Below, piece by piece: positions 1-7,154 of a DNA stretch of 13,438 nt. The stretch spans positions 81,949 through 95,386 of the forward strand of contig MU070237.1 of NCBI GenBank assembly GCA_002284615.2, given 5' to 3'. The notes beneath the pieces are model-generated. The model saw only the letters and a program-made list of their open reading frames with translations, was not told the DNA's origin and did no database searches. Position numbers and translations under genes: made by a program. This stretch comes from Dunaliella salina. Taxonomy: Eukaryota > Chlorophyta > Chlorophyceae > Chlamydomonadales > Dunaliellaceae. Each line of letters begins with the position of its first letter. The first letter of the stretch is position 1.

Positions 1-71
<71 letters not shown>

Positions 72-190
72 ATGTATGTATGTATGTATGTATGCATGTA
101 TGTATGTATGTATGTATGTATGCATGTATATATGTATGTTTGTATGTGTGTGTATATGTGTGTGTATATGTGTGTGTGTGTTTGTGTTGT
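1..190. repeat. TG / TATG microsatellite
   Basis: An uninterrupted (TG)n run fills about the first 55 bases and the window begins inside it. It passes into (TATG)n with scattered TGCA variants to about 135, then degenerate TG/TATATG to about 190. Every + frame through it is open as Cys/Val/Tyr/Met repeats, which is a product of the repeat and not a gene. It probably lies in an intron or intergenic DNA upstream of the candidate exon at 348. Confidence 0.97.
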
Positions 191-347
191 ATGCCGTTGT
201 TGTATGCTTGTTAAAACGGACGTTGCTGAGATTGACCATCAAAACCCTAAATTTGGAAGCGGTGCGCAATAGCCTCTCTTACTTGCACCATCACAAGGGG
301 CTCTTATCTTCTTGTTTTATGGGATCTTCCTTTTCTCCATACAACAG

Positions 348-453
348 GTAGTGCAAGCCATTGGGGAGGACGGAGCACTGGGTAGGGGCGCTCCACCTTC
401 GCTGCTGCACAGCCTCCTGTTACAAGTGTATGGCTCTGGCGAAGCCCACTCAG
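348..453 (+). CDS. candidate internal exon, unknown protein
   Basis: I do not recognise the product. The exon is proposed because a pyrimidine-rich acceptor (CTTTTCTCCATACAACAG, ending at 347) precedes an open frame starting V-V-Q-A-I-G-E-D, and that frame runs into a consensus donor (CACTCAG then GTGAGC at 454). The exon is 106 nt, starts in phase 0 and leaves one base over. The encoded segment is leucine-rich with a GxGxPPSLLHSLLLQVYG stretch and has no catalytic motif that I can see. Its leftover G joins in phase with the next candidate exon at 745 to make a glycine codon, across a 291-nt GTGAGC..TTCACAG intron. The open frame itself runs on through the donor to a stop near 512, so an unspliced reading would end there. 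Splicing is inferred only. Confidence 0.4.
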
Positions 454-744
454 GTGAGCATGCTTCTCCAGGCTGGCTGCCTCTGCTGCAGCAGGCGTCA
501 TTGCACAAGTAGCTGACCAGCTTGGGTTGTCTGAGTGTAGACACTCTTTGCTCTTGCACATGTCGAGTACGTGCTGCCTCGCTCTGGTCACTTGGCTTGA
601 TGTGATGCAGGATCCCTGGAAGCTGCTGCAACCAATGTTTGGTGCAGGGAGCATGGCAGGCCCATGTTTTGCACTTTGTCGGCTACCTTGCTCAAAAAAA
701 AAGTGTGTCTCTGCAAATTAGCTGTTTATTGCTCACCTTCACAG

Positions 745-845
745 GCGCGAGCCTGGAGCAACGGACGGTGCAGGCCTTGGTAGCATCTGTGGAGCCGGCC
801 CAAGGGATTTTCAGATCGATCGAGGAATTTGAGTCATCAAAGTGA
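745..845 (+). CDS. candidate exon with early stop, same gene as 348-453
   Basis: The acceptor GCTCACCTTCACAG ends at 744, with a pyrimidine-rich stretch before it. The frame that continues the previous exon reads A-S-L-E-Q-R-T-V-Q-A-L-V and ends at TGA 843-845, after an acidic S-I-E-E-F-E-S-S-K end. I do not recognise the protein. Oddity: in the next frame over, an open stretch continues past this stop to TAA 997-999 and looks equally protein-like. The TGA could therefore be the true end, or the result of a one-base change in the short A-run at 839-841, from an assembly error or gene decay. No clear poly(A) signal of the green-algal TGTAA type follows within about 250 bases. Confidence is limited by the lack of transcripts. 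Confidence 0.35.
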
Positions 846-999
846 CCTGGTTGGGTTTCTTCTGCAGCCATATGCAGCATCATCCTTTGTTTTGTCTGAT
901 CCAAACAACTTTCAAGGATGCTTCATAGTGTGTGGCCGCCTGCTCCCACATGCCGCAGCAATGTACCTGAAGCTGGCCTTCCCTGTTTCAATCTGCTAA
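846..999 (+). other. open frame continuing past the 845 stop
   Basis: In the frame whose codons begin at 841, the sequence is open from about 784 to TAA 997-999. It encodes a mixed hydrophobic segment (SDLVGFLLQPYAASSFVL followed by DPNNFQGCFIVCGRLL). It has no start codon of its own at the 5' end and no strong donor before the stop. It may be the true continuation of the 745 exon after a frameshift, or a chance open stretch. I do not recognise any family in it. Confidence 0.25.
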
Positions 1000-1002
1000 T
1001 GC

Positions 1003-1445
1003 AGACGGGTTTTATGGTAAAAAAGGTTTTTGCACAATAATTGGAGAGCAACAAGACCTTCTGGAATGAGTTTGCACGAGCATACATAAAGCTTTGGAAA
1101 TGTACATAAGATGGTCTTGCTCACGTCAGGAATCACTTCAGTCTCAGAGGTAAGGCGTTCTATTGGCTCTTTGCACCTTGTTATGTCATTGTTTTTGGTT
1201 GCACGCTGAGGTGCATGTGGTATAGCGTAGGCATGCAGGGCAAGATCTGTATGCTGCATTCACAGTGCAGACGTGGCTTACAAGGTTTAGAGAGAGGAGT
1301 CAACAGTCATAAAACATGACAGCTAGGTGCACAGTGCAGACAACCCAGTGCCCTCATTTCTCTGTTTGCATTTTATGCTCATAAGTTCCGTCACCAGAGA
1401 TGGTGTTTTTTTATATGCTTGATAATGTACTGTCCGTATCCTCAG
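1003..1445. other. no gene seen; probable intron or spacer
   Basis: All three + frames are broken by stops. There are isolated splice-like sequences (for example AG/GTAAGG near 1150), but none bounds an open exon. An 87-residue open stretch on the minus strand has no recognisable features. I see no repeat or RNA structure here. Confidence 0.5.
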
Positions 1446-1526
1446 GTGAGGGCTTCCGCTTGAACCTTTTTCCAAGGATTGCTTGGTTGGTGGTTCGCTC
1501 TGGTTGCAAACATTATCTGCTTCCAG
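1446..1526 (+). CDS. candidate internal exon, unknown protein
   Basis: An acceptor (GTACTGTCCGTATCCTCAG) ends at 1445 and a donor (CTTCCAG then GTAATG) starts at 1527, enclosing 81 nt. The exon enters in phase 1 and leaves in phase 1. It encodes E-G-F-R-L-N-L-F-P-R-I-A-W-L-V-V-R-S-G-C-K-H-Y-L-L-P, with basic residues around a short hydrophobic core. I do not recognise the family. Its outgoing phase matches the candidate exon at 1712, with the split codon making Asp. The 185-nt intron between them is largely filled by a retroelement fragment. It may belong to the same transcription unit as 348-453, whose end phase also fits, or to another gene. Confidence 0.4.
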
Positions 1527-1544
1527 GTAATGCATACTCTGCTT

Positions 1545-1680
1545 TCGAGTCCTTCTGGTCCCCATTGACATCTTTTTTCCTTTAGTGTTGAGAGGGGATG
1601 TGCAGTGCCTTGGCCCTGGGTTCCTCTTTTCCTTACTCGATGAAGGCATTTTTTACTTGATAAAGGCCTTCAAAGATTTC
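1545..1680 (+). mobile_element. 5'-truncated copy of the RNase H/endonuclease element (3' end)
   Basis: The segment around 1550-1570 (TTCTGGTCCCCATTGACAT) matches the stop-codon region of the full element at 4455-4476 (CCTGATCCCCACTGACTTT). The following TGCCTTGGCCCTGG..CCTCTTTTCCTTA matches the element's 3' untranslated region at 4515-4547. Downstream it has diverged: the GGGGAGTGTT..CTGCGTAG block is not clear, and T- and pyrimidine-rich sequence runs to about 1700. It lies inside the proposed intron 1527-1711. No clear target-site duplication was found. The limits are approximate. Confidence 0.6.
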
Positions 1681-1711
1681 CTTCCTTCTTCTCTCCTTTT
1701 GAGTATTACAG

Positions 1712-1851
1712 ATGGCTATGATGGCCATAATTTGAGTAATTTCAAGAGAACTTACATGCTAGACCTTGCTTTGATTGGCATCGCAAAGGAAAGGGTGCCA
1801 CCTTCCAGGATGGTGCTTAAGCAATACATGCATCAGACATGTAAGGCCATG
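1712..1851 (+). CDS. candidate internal exon, unknown protein
   Basis: A strong pyrimidine tract and acceptor (CTTCTCTCCTTTTGAGTATTACAG) end at 1711, and a good donor (GCCATG then GTAAGA) begins at 1852. The 140-nt exon is open in the phase that continues 1446-1526. It encodes G-Y-D-G-H-N-L-S-N-F-K-R-T-Y-M-L-D, then a segment with L-A-L-I-G-I-A-K-E-R-V-P-P, ending Q-T-C-K-A-M. It ends in phase 0. I do not recognise the protein. The polypyrimidine tract of its acceptor lies next to, and may derive from, the tail of the retroelement fragment at 1545-1680. If the exon is real, the downstream intron contains the whole retroelement block. The open frame spanning 1585-2175 through this exon mixes retroelement and exon sequence and is not itself a gene. 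Confidence 0.42.
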
Positions 1852-1881
1852 GTAAGATTATTGTGGAACAGTTGGGTTAGA

Positions 1882-1905
1882 GTTGAGGTTACAATGGTTA
1901 CAATG
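1882..1905 (-). repeat. short tandem repeat at the 3' end of LINE A
   Basis: On the minus strand, just after the last possible stop of the LINE reading frame (codon at 1907-1909), the sequence reads CATTGTAACCATTGTAAC. This is two copies of a 9-base unit. Short tandem tails of this kind are common at the 3' ends of non-LTR elements, and I take this as the element's terminus. Confidence 0.5.
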
Positions 1906-1906
1906 T

Positions 1907-2480
1907 TTAGGGACCTTCAGCCAGAGCGTTCGGCTGATCAGTCTGTGACTGGTCTACGCCAGTCGAAAATGATCCATGAGCTCAGAAATGTAATGGAAAA
2001 CTTGTTGTCCTTCTGGGAAAGAAAATCAAAGACCAAGGGCGCGGTGACATGCTGCACGCAAGGTTCAGTTCGAGAGAAATGGCTAACTGTTGAAACAGCT
2101 CAAAATACTCCCGCCTGCCTATCTTGGCACACCTCAGGACAGAGGCACTTGAAGAGGACATGGGCCTCATCTTGATCCTCCTGCAGGTTGCACCTATCAC
2201 AAATGGCAGACTCCTCACCCTGGGACCAAATAGCTCTGTCAACACGCAGGGTGTGAGCACGTAATCTGCATTGACTAACATTACGCAGGATTTGGCCAGA
2301 GAGGTTCGGAAATAAGTGGCGAGGACTTCGCACTGGGGCACGCAGGTTAGAATGAAAAGGAACGCCAAAACAAGACTGATAGAGGGACACATGTGTCAGT
2401 ACAGAGTTTCAAGGCACGCTCATTGCACCAGTAGCAGCAGTGTTCCAGACGACCCGCAGTCTTAGTCTCAGACCATACCC
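1907..2480 (-). pseudogene. degraded LINE ORF2-like C-terminus with CCHC zinc knuckle
   Basis: Read 5' to 3' on the minus strand, one frame gives V-W-S-E-T-K-T-A-G-R-L-E (near 2478-2445), then A-L-K-L-C-T-D-T-C-V-P-L. A frame change follows, then YQSCFGVPFHSNLRAP and LRAHTLRVDRAIW. The zinc knuckle is C-D-R-C (Cys codons 2199-2201 and 2190-2192) followed by AHVLFKC (His 2160-2162, Cys 2145-2147), which is C-x2-C..H-x4-C. After another frame change comes F-D-F-L-S-Q-K-D-N-K-F, and a third shift precedes the end Q-P-N-A-L-A-E-G-P. At least three frameshifts make it non-functional. The family assignment rests on this knuckle and the conserved RLRAHTL block, which I know from LINE ORF2 C-termini. 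The clade is uncertain. Confidence 0.72.
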
Positions 2481-3314
2481 TCAAAAAGACTCAACTATGC
2501 CACCCCCCCCTTCTGGCTTAACCAAGAAATNGTCCTTCCATGCCACTCCTGGAGCCTACAAATAATTGCTGTTTGGAACACCGCTGCAAGAATCCGCCTC
2601 AATGAGAACGATCCAAATTGGATCACAGGTCTGAAACAAGACATCCGTGAAGCAAGATGGTTGGTAAGAAACATTAGCATCGACCCAGTCCTTAATCCAA
2701 GACACCCAGAAATTGAAACTGGCTTCAATAAANTTAAAAAGCTACCTTCTGCCCACCAACAAACCTCTCACAGTACCACACAAAGCCAACAAACTCTTTC
2801 ACCACCCACATCATCCAGCCCTTATCTAGTACGCAAAGTTNAAAACTGGAGAGAATGGGCTTACACNGACGGCAGCTGCCATGTACACAATGGAAAACAA
2901 GTNATTGGTGCAGGGGTTTACCACCCTGCCAGTGACACCACCAAACATGTCCAACCGAATGGAGCAGGAATCACTCATACCATCACAAGAGCCGAACTGG
3001 CGGCAATAGCTGCTGCCATTCTCCTAGGATATCGTTGCATTGCCACTGACAGCCTTTGCTCTCTTGAACAGATCAGAAAGCAAATACTCTACCCAGAACT
3101 CCATCACCAACACGTCCAGAGCCACATCCTCAAGACAATCATACAGCTCATACGCAACTCACCTATCCCTGTCCATTTCTTTAAGGTTAAATCTCATGCT
3201 GGAATTGCCGGCAATGAATGCGCAGATGCCATTGCCAAGCACCAGGCCATTCAGAATAATGACACAGACATAAGCTTCCCATGTGCAAACCTTGAAGGCA
3301 ATCCTTTTCTTTGA
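2466..3314 (+). pseudogene. RNase H domain of the retrotransposon polyprotein
   Basis: The frame is open from 2466 (stop at 2463-2465), but the first residues probably come from antisense LINE A. Element-like protein starts about 2505 (P-F-W-L-N-Q-E), followed by the linker WNTAARIRLNENDPNW and VRNISIDPVLNPRHPE. RNase HI then follows with all key residues: Y-T-D-G-S (Asp 2868-2870; the ambiguous codon ACN is Thr whatever the base), R-A-E-L (Glu 2994-2996), A-T-D-S-L (Asp 3048-3050), V-K-S-H (His 3195-3197) and G-N-E-C-A-D (Asp 3225-3227). The codon GTN at 2901-2903 is Val in every case. RNase H removes the RNA strand from RNA/DNA hybrids during reverse transcription. The frame ends at TGA 3312-3314 because of a frameshift: the next domain continues at once in another frame. 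It is a decayed copy with an intact-looking catalytic centre. Confidence 0.8.
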
Positions 3315-4476
3315 CACCACGTGGCTTGCCTTTGAGGAAACTCCCAGCACTCACGCAAATGCTTCTAAACGCCTGAACCCTCCTGCCATAAAGCTCAAAC
3401 ACTTTTCCAAACTCCATGATGCTTTACGGAAACACATGCATTCAAAACACAGACTTGGAAAGGCCAACACCAACACAGGGTACTANTCTTTCTACCAAAG
3501 TCTACTCCCCCACATCCACAAAAATATCAGCAATTCCTTCTGGACCATGTCAACACTCACTTTTAAAATGAGGCAAAACATTTTTAAATACCGAACAGGT
3601 ACCCTTTTCAATCAAAAACATGCGGTGCGCTTCAAAATTTCCACCAGCCTACAATGCCCCCTCTGTGGGGAACTCGACAGTGCCCTCCACATCTTATCAG
3701 GATGCAGAAATTCAACCATGTCTGGTATGGTAACTGAGCGACACAATATTGCTAGCAGAATCCTCCTAAAAGTCATCAGCAAAGGCCCTCTTGGGGCAGG
3801 TATTGCCTCCATGGACATTAGCAGAGCAGACCGTCTTGCCTTGCAAGACTTACAGATCCCAGAACATGCTACTAATAGGACCCTTCCCAAATATATTTTC
3901 CCGCATCGCTTCCCTGATAAGAATAGACTCACTTCCAGCCGGCCTGATGCTCTGTTAGTTGTTCCCCTGAAAAGGGCGCCAAGGTCAAATCCCCGTTATG
4001 AATTGAGAAGTACAGGGTGGCGCCGGGGGAATAGGGGGGACTCAGCGCCAGCCACAGCCACTCCACCAATACTTAAGGCTCGTGACCCCAGTCAGCTCCA
4101 CCCAGATCAGAGGCACATCCACCTTGTTGAAGTCAAATACTGTGAGGACACCCGGCCCAACAGCCAGCTTGAGGCCTCCAAGCTGCAGCACCGCGAACTT
4201 TGTCGTCATTTTTCTGGGGCCTCAGCTCAAGTCACCCATCATACTATCCCGCTGGGTGTGGGAGGAGTCATCTATACCCCTCATACATTGGAGCCTCTTA
4301 AAGAGCTTGGTCTTGACACTTTCAAGGCCACTAAGCTTGTTCGGAAGCTTCATGCTCATTCTGTCATGTATGCCTACAAACTTGCCAGCACCAGACGCGC
4401 TCTTGAGAAGACCTTTTTCAACTCTCAACAAGGTCAGGAACGGGATACTGCTAGTAACCCACCTGATCCCCACTGA
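3283..4476 (+). pseudogene. CCHC zinc finger and PD-(D/E)XK (restriction-like) endonuclease
   Basis: This is the C-terminal part of the same polyprotein, read one frame over from the RNase H part. The true join lies about 3302-3314, and the open stretch has no credible ATG at its start. Domains in order: a linker rich in His/Lys; then QCPLCGELDSALHILSGC, a C-x2-C-x7-H-x4-C finger (Cys 3655 and 3664, His 3688, Cys 3703). The nuclease core has R-P-D-A-L-L-V (Asp 3946-3948) and, about 60 residues later, H-L-V-E-V-K (Glu 4129-4131, Lys 4135-4137). A Pro/Arg-rich insert (around 3980-4100) separates the two motifs. The tail region ends S-T-R-R-A-L-E and P-P-D-P-H at TGA 4474-4476. In R2-type elements this nuclease nicks the target for target-primed reverse transcription. 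Codon TAN at 3484-3486 is Tyr or stop depending on the unknown base. Confidence 0.8.
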
Positions 4477-4596
4477 CTTTCTTCATCTGCTTTCTCTTGG
4501 TGAAGTGGATACATGGTGCCTCGGCCCTAGGTATCCCCTTTTCCTTAATTGATGTGGGGAGTGTTCTCACTGCCTGCGTAGTTTTTTTTCCTTTTC
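4477..4596 (+). other. 3' untranslated region and tail of the RNase H/endonuclease element
   Basis: After the stop, the sequence carries GGTGAAGTGGATACATGGTG, a predicted stem-loop (4515-4535: GGTGCC, nine-base loop, GGTATC, with two G-U pairs), then CCTTTTCCTTAATTGATGTG and CACTGCCTGCGTAG, and ends in a T-rich tail (4581-4596). These blocks recur at several other places in the window, which identifies those places as copies of this 3' end. The tail on other copies is (TTTTC)n. Confidence 0.75.
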
Positions 4597-4870
4597 ATGC
4601 TCGTGAAGAAGCCTGGCCAAAGATGTTCAGTTTTCCTGAGAGAACACATTGAAGCACAAACACAGTCAAAAACAATATGTTTTTCATCGCGAAAGCTTTC
4701 TGGATCACACAAACTACATTGTGGTGGACATTCTTGCCAGTGGGCAGTCTCAAGTCTTAGGGTGTGAGCATGTAAGCGGAGCAGGCAATGATTCGCAGCA
4801 TGTGTTTTCCTAGGTCAGATAGAAGTACCTAGAACATGGAAGGGTTTACCTTAGGCAGAAACAGGTTTCA
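4597..4870 (-). pseudogene. LINE remnant B, zinc-knuckle region
   Basis: On the minus strand one frame reads S-D-L-G-K-H-M-L-R-I-I-A and, after a frame change, LLRLHAHTLRLETAHW. The knuckle C-S-L-C (Cys codons 4716-4718 and 4707-4709) follows, then DEKHIVFDC (His 4677-4679, Cys 4662-4664), and finally S-L-R-K-T-E-H-L-W. It is homologous to LINE A at 2100-2390 (LRAHTL.., C-x2-C..H-x4-C) but clearly diverged. It stops abruptly at 4596/4597 where the tail of the + strand element begins. Weak further similarity may extend to about 5000 but is broken by stops. It is non-functional. Confidence 0.68.
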
Positions 4871-5059
4871 AAGGAAGAGCCGCCCAAAGATGGTACTAAG
4901 CTAATTTGTTTAGGTGTCCCCCATGGTCTACAAGATCACTCAACAGCCCACACAGCTCTGAACCTCTTTCACAAATCCACCACAAAGTCTTTCATAACAA
5001 TAGCCTGAAAGAGCGAACACAAAAATTGTGATGAATAGAGCTGGAAGCTCAAGGAAAAG

Positions 5060-5456
5060 GAAAAGTCTAGCAGGCCAGATCTGAGAATTTCCTTTAGAGA
5101 GGTTTTAGGTCATGGGCCGATTTGTGCACTGACAAAAAAGGAGAAGCTGTATTGGCATTGAAAATCTTCCCTACTTATCATGATGGTCGTGATGATCAAT
5201 GGAGTTCCTTCTCACATGCAGGCTCAAAAAAGCCATGTGACCCCTTCAACACATATTCAAGAAAACGAAACAGAAAAGTCTACGCAAGTCAGAGGCCACA
5301 TGCTTTGAGGGGGAAAACCCTAACTGGGAAGCAAAAGGCCTCACCAGGGATGCAAGTAGGAGAAGATGAACTATCTGGACCTAGAAACCGCTCCTCTGTG
5401 ACTTTCCCTTAGCACATTATGAGATAGGAGACACATTAGATTCAAAGACCCATCAA
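5060..5456 (-). mobile_element. fragmentary copies of the element 3' end
   Basis: The piece 5219-5262 (GGCTCAAAAAAGCCATGTGA then CCCCTTCAAC) matches the copy at 10347-10380 (GGCTCAAAAAAGAGCC, CCCCCTTCACCAC). Just before it, ATCAATGGAGTTCCTTCTCA (5195-5214) resembles 5550-5575. The piece 5429-5456 (GAGACACATT..AGACCCATCAA) resembles 5526-5553. These are rearranged scraps of the 3' repeat family. The 96-residue open frame at 5122-5412 passes through these scraps and is not credible as a gene. The rest shows nothing recognisable. Confidence 0.4.
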
Positions 5457-5605
5457 AGAAAGAAAAGAAAAGAAGTGAAAAAATACGTAGGCAGAGAAAC
5501 TCTCCCTACATCAATTAAGGAAAAAGAGACACATTGACCCAGAGACCCATCAATATGGAGTTCCGTTCACCTCAAAGGTAATCAGAAAGGGCTCTTGGGG
5601 GCCTG
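5457..5605 (-). mobile_element. truncated copy of the element 3' end, minus orientation
   Basis: On the + strand it begins with an A/G-rich tail (GAAAGAAAAGAAAAGAAG), then ATACGTAGGCAGAGAAACTC, CCTACATCAATTAAGGAAAA and AGAGACACATTGACC. These match the reverse complement of the 3' end of the element at 4530-4596 and the copy at 10266. The match to the 10266 copy continues weakly (CGTTCACCTCAAAGGTAA) to about 5600. An 11-bp direct repeat (AGACCCATCAA at 5446-5456 and 5543-5553) is present. The similarity around it extends further, so it may be a duplicated piece of the element and not a target-site duplication. Confidence 0.65.
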
Positions 5606-6820
5606 GTGGATTGAAACGTGGGCGTCCTATCAGCGAGTGTCAGCGCAGTGGCCTAGCTAGCAAGGCTTGCCAACGGCTATGGCAGCAGGGTGTGGTGCAT
5701 GTACTTGCTTACTTATATATTATATATTGGAACTGCCATCTGGAGTTGAACCAGTTTCACCGGTCACCGTTGACTAAGCTCACGCACCAATTTCCTGGGT
5801 TTGTGTTCTCACACGTAACATGGATTCCTAAAAGCACGCTTTTACAAAATCTGACCGTGACTCATAGTATGAGAGGTGTTCTTGCTATCAATGGCGCGTT
5901 TGGTAGTGACAGATTTGTGTGCATGCTGGACAGACTGGGCATGGGCTTTGCACGTCAGTTGAGTGGCTCGTTGGTGGTCAAGGCTTGAATCTTTGAATTA
6001 ATTTTAGGTGTATTAACAAACATTTTTTACATCCTTTTGGCGAGTATGCCTGTGGGACATCTGGAATCAAGCTCCGACACAGAATGCTTTCCAGTGGCCC
6101 CTCCTACCTTAATGCCCACTGAACTGGTTTGTGTTAAAAAGAACCAAACAAAAAGATGAGGAAACAAAAGGTCATGCCACTAGTCCTCTCATCATGATGT
6201 TGTAGGTCACAAAAAAAGGTAAGGCCTTCAGTCAAAACAACCAACTGGTGGCCTGTTCATTAGGAGAGGAAAACCATGTAAACGAGAAAAAGCACGCCCT
6301 TTCTGCTTTTTATTTTTGTGGTAAGAAAGCTTTTGGTTTTTCTGGCCCTGAGCTTCCTGCTCATTAAACGACACGGGGGAGAGCTTCCTCTGCCTACGCT
6401 CTGTACCTTTCCTTGCCAGATGAAGCAAGCAAAAACGCCGCATGCATCCTTTAAGAGAAAGGGCATCCAGAAAAATTAAATAAAGAAAAGAAAGGCAAGT
6501 GCCTCATCACAGACCTGAACTCGAAACAGCTTCCCTTGGAAAGGATTAAAAGCAAAGCAACTGGGTTTTGGACCCTTATTGATCATGATCTTGGACGCCC
6601 AGAATCTCCTCCATTCTCCACTGCCAAACCTTGCAGGTAATGAGTATGTCTGGTGCTAATGGTAGTTGTTGCCTCTAAGACTAACAATGCTAGCCTCTGG
6701 ATGGTGTGGCACCTCAGTTTGGATGCGTGTATTTGAATTTTTGAATCCAAAATTGTGGAGGATGCCAAGGGGCTGGGCAAGGGAAACCCTCCAACAAGGG
6801 GTGGGGATTGAGGAACGCTA
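5606..6820. other. no gene recognised
   Basis: An open frame of 125 codons on the + strand (5611-5988) has no recognisable motif and no splice or upstream support. It spans AT-rich TATATATTATATATTGG. The minus-strand open stretches at 6228-6466 overlap each other in two frames and show no features. TGTAA, the green-algal poly(A) signal, occurs at about 6278 without an associated gene. I see only unassigned intergenic or intronic DNA. Confidence 0.5.
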
Positions 6821-6950
6821 TTATAGATCTGGAAGATGACACTGTAGATCTGTGTAGCCAGTGTAGATCTGGAGGCCCCTATGTAGCCAGTGTAGGCATG
6901 TGTAGCTGGTGTAGATCTGGAGGTTGACACTGTAGATATGGGGGCTGACA
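6821..6950. repeat. degenerate minisatellite built on GTAGATCTGG
   Basis: About six imperfect units begin with TAGATCTGG or a close variant: TATAGATCTGG, GTAGATCTGTGTAGCCAGT, GTAGATCTGGAGGCCCC, GTAGGCATGTGTAGCTGGT, GTAGATCTGGAGGTTGACAC and GTAGATATGGGGGCTGACA. Unit length alternates around 19 to 29 bases, with TGTAGCCAGT or TGACACT linkers. The minus-strand open frame through here (6583-7008) is repetitive because of this array and is not good evidence of a protein. Confidence 0.75.
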
Positions 6951-7154
6951 ACTGACTAGCTGAACCCCTTTTTTGGTCAAGTTGGTGAAAATGTAAAAAA
7001 GCCTTCAAGAATTTTCAAGGGCATGTTTGGTTTTGGAGAGTTATAAAGTGTATTGGACATAATGACCTGGTACAGGGCCTCAGAGGAGCTTGCCAGAAAA
7101 AAAGCTTTCTACTTGTTGCCAAGGTCGCGGATGGAGGCACAAATTACACAGCTC

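Larger units (their letters stand above)
1882..2490 (-). mobile_element. LINE remnant A (C-terminal part of ORF2-like protein and 3' end)
   Basis: This is the 3' part of a non-LTR retrotransposon on the minus strand. It runs from a junction with the + strand RNase H element near 2480-2505 down to a short repeated tail at about 1882-1905. Its coding part contains the C-terminal zinc-knuckle region typical of LINE ORF2-like proteins. It is a different copy from the LINE remnant at 4597-4870. Both contain the same protein region but differ in sequence, so they are not two halves of one split element. The 5' part with the reverse transcriptase core is missing. Confidence 0.75.
2490..4596 (+). mobile_element. 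5'-truncated non-LTR retrotransposon with RNase H and restriction-like endonuclease
   Basis: This 2.1-kb + strand element consists of the part downstream of the reverse transcriptase, then RNase H, a CCHC zinc finger, a PD-(D/E)XK endonuclease, a 120-nt 3' untranslated region and a T-rich tail (4581-4596). RNase H together with a restriction-like endonuclease in one polyprotein points to the Dualen/RandI group known from green algae. The reverse transcriptase and any apurinic endonuclease lie 5' of the truncation, so the clade cannot be proved here. The 5' junction with antisense LINE A falls near 2480-2505, by a run of eight Cs (2503-2510). The sequence after the tail (ATGCTCGTGAAG) is not found at the 5' junction, so I see no target-site duplication. 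All six N bases in the window lie inside this element. Confidence 0.8.

Noticed and set aside
2..351. Three long open frames of Cys/Val/Tyr repeats
   Set aside because: They are the translation of the TG/TATG microsatellite in three frames.
1585..2175. 196-codon + strand open frame as a single gene
   Set aside because: It runs through a retroelement fragment, a candidate exon, and the antisense strand of LINE A. Only the middle piece (1712-1851) has exon-like borders.
1882..4870. LINE A and LINE B as one element split by the + strand insertion
   Set aside because: Both contain the zinc-knuckle region with different sequences, so they are separate copies.
5446..5553. AGACCCATCAA direct repeat as a target-site duplication
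   Set aside because: The similarity around the two copies extends beyond the 11 bases, so a duplicated element piece explains it as well.
6583..7008. 141-codon minus-strand open frame
   Set aside because: Its Ser/Thr-rich repeats come from the minisatellite at 6821-6950.
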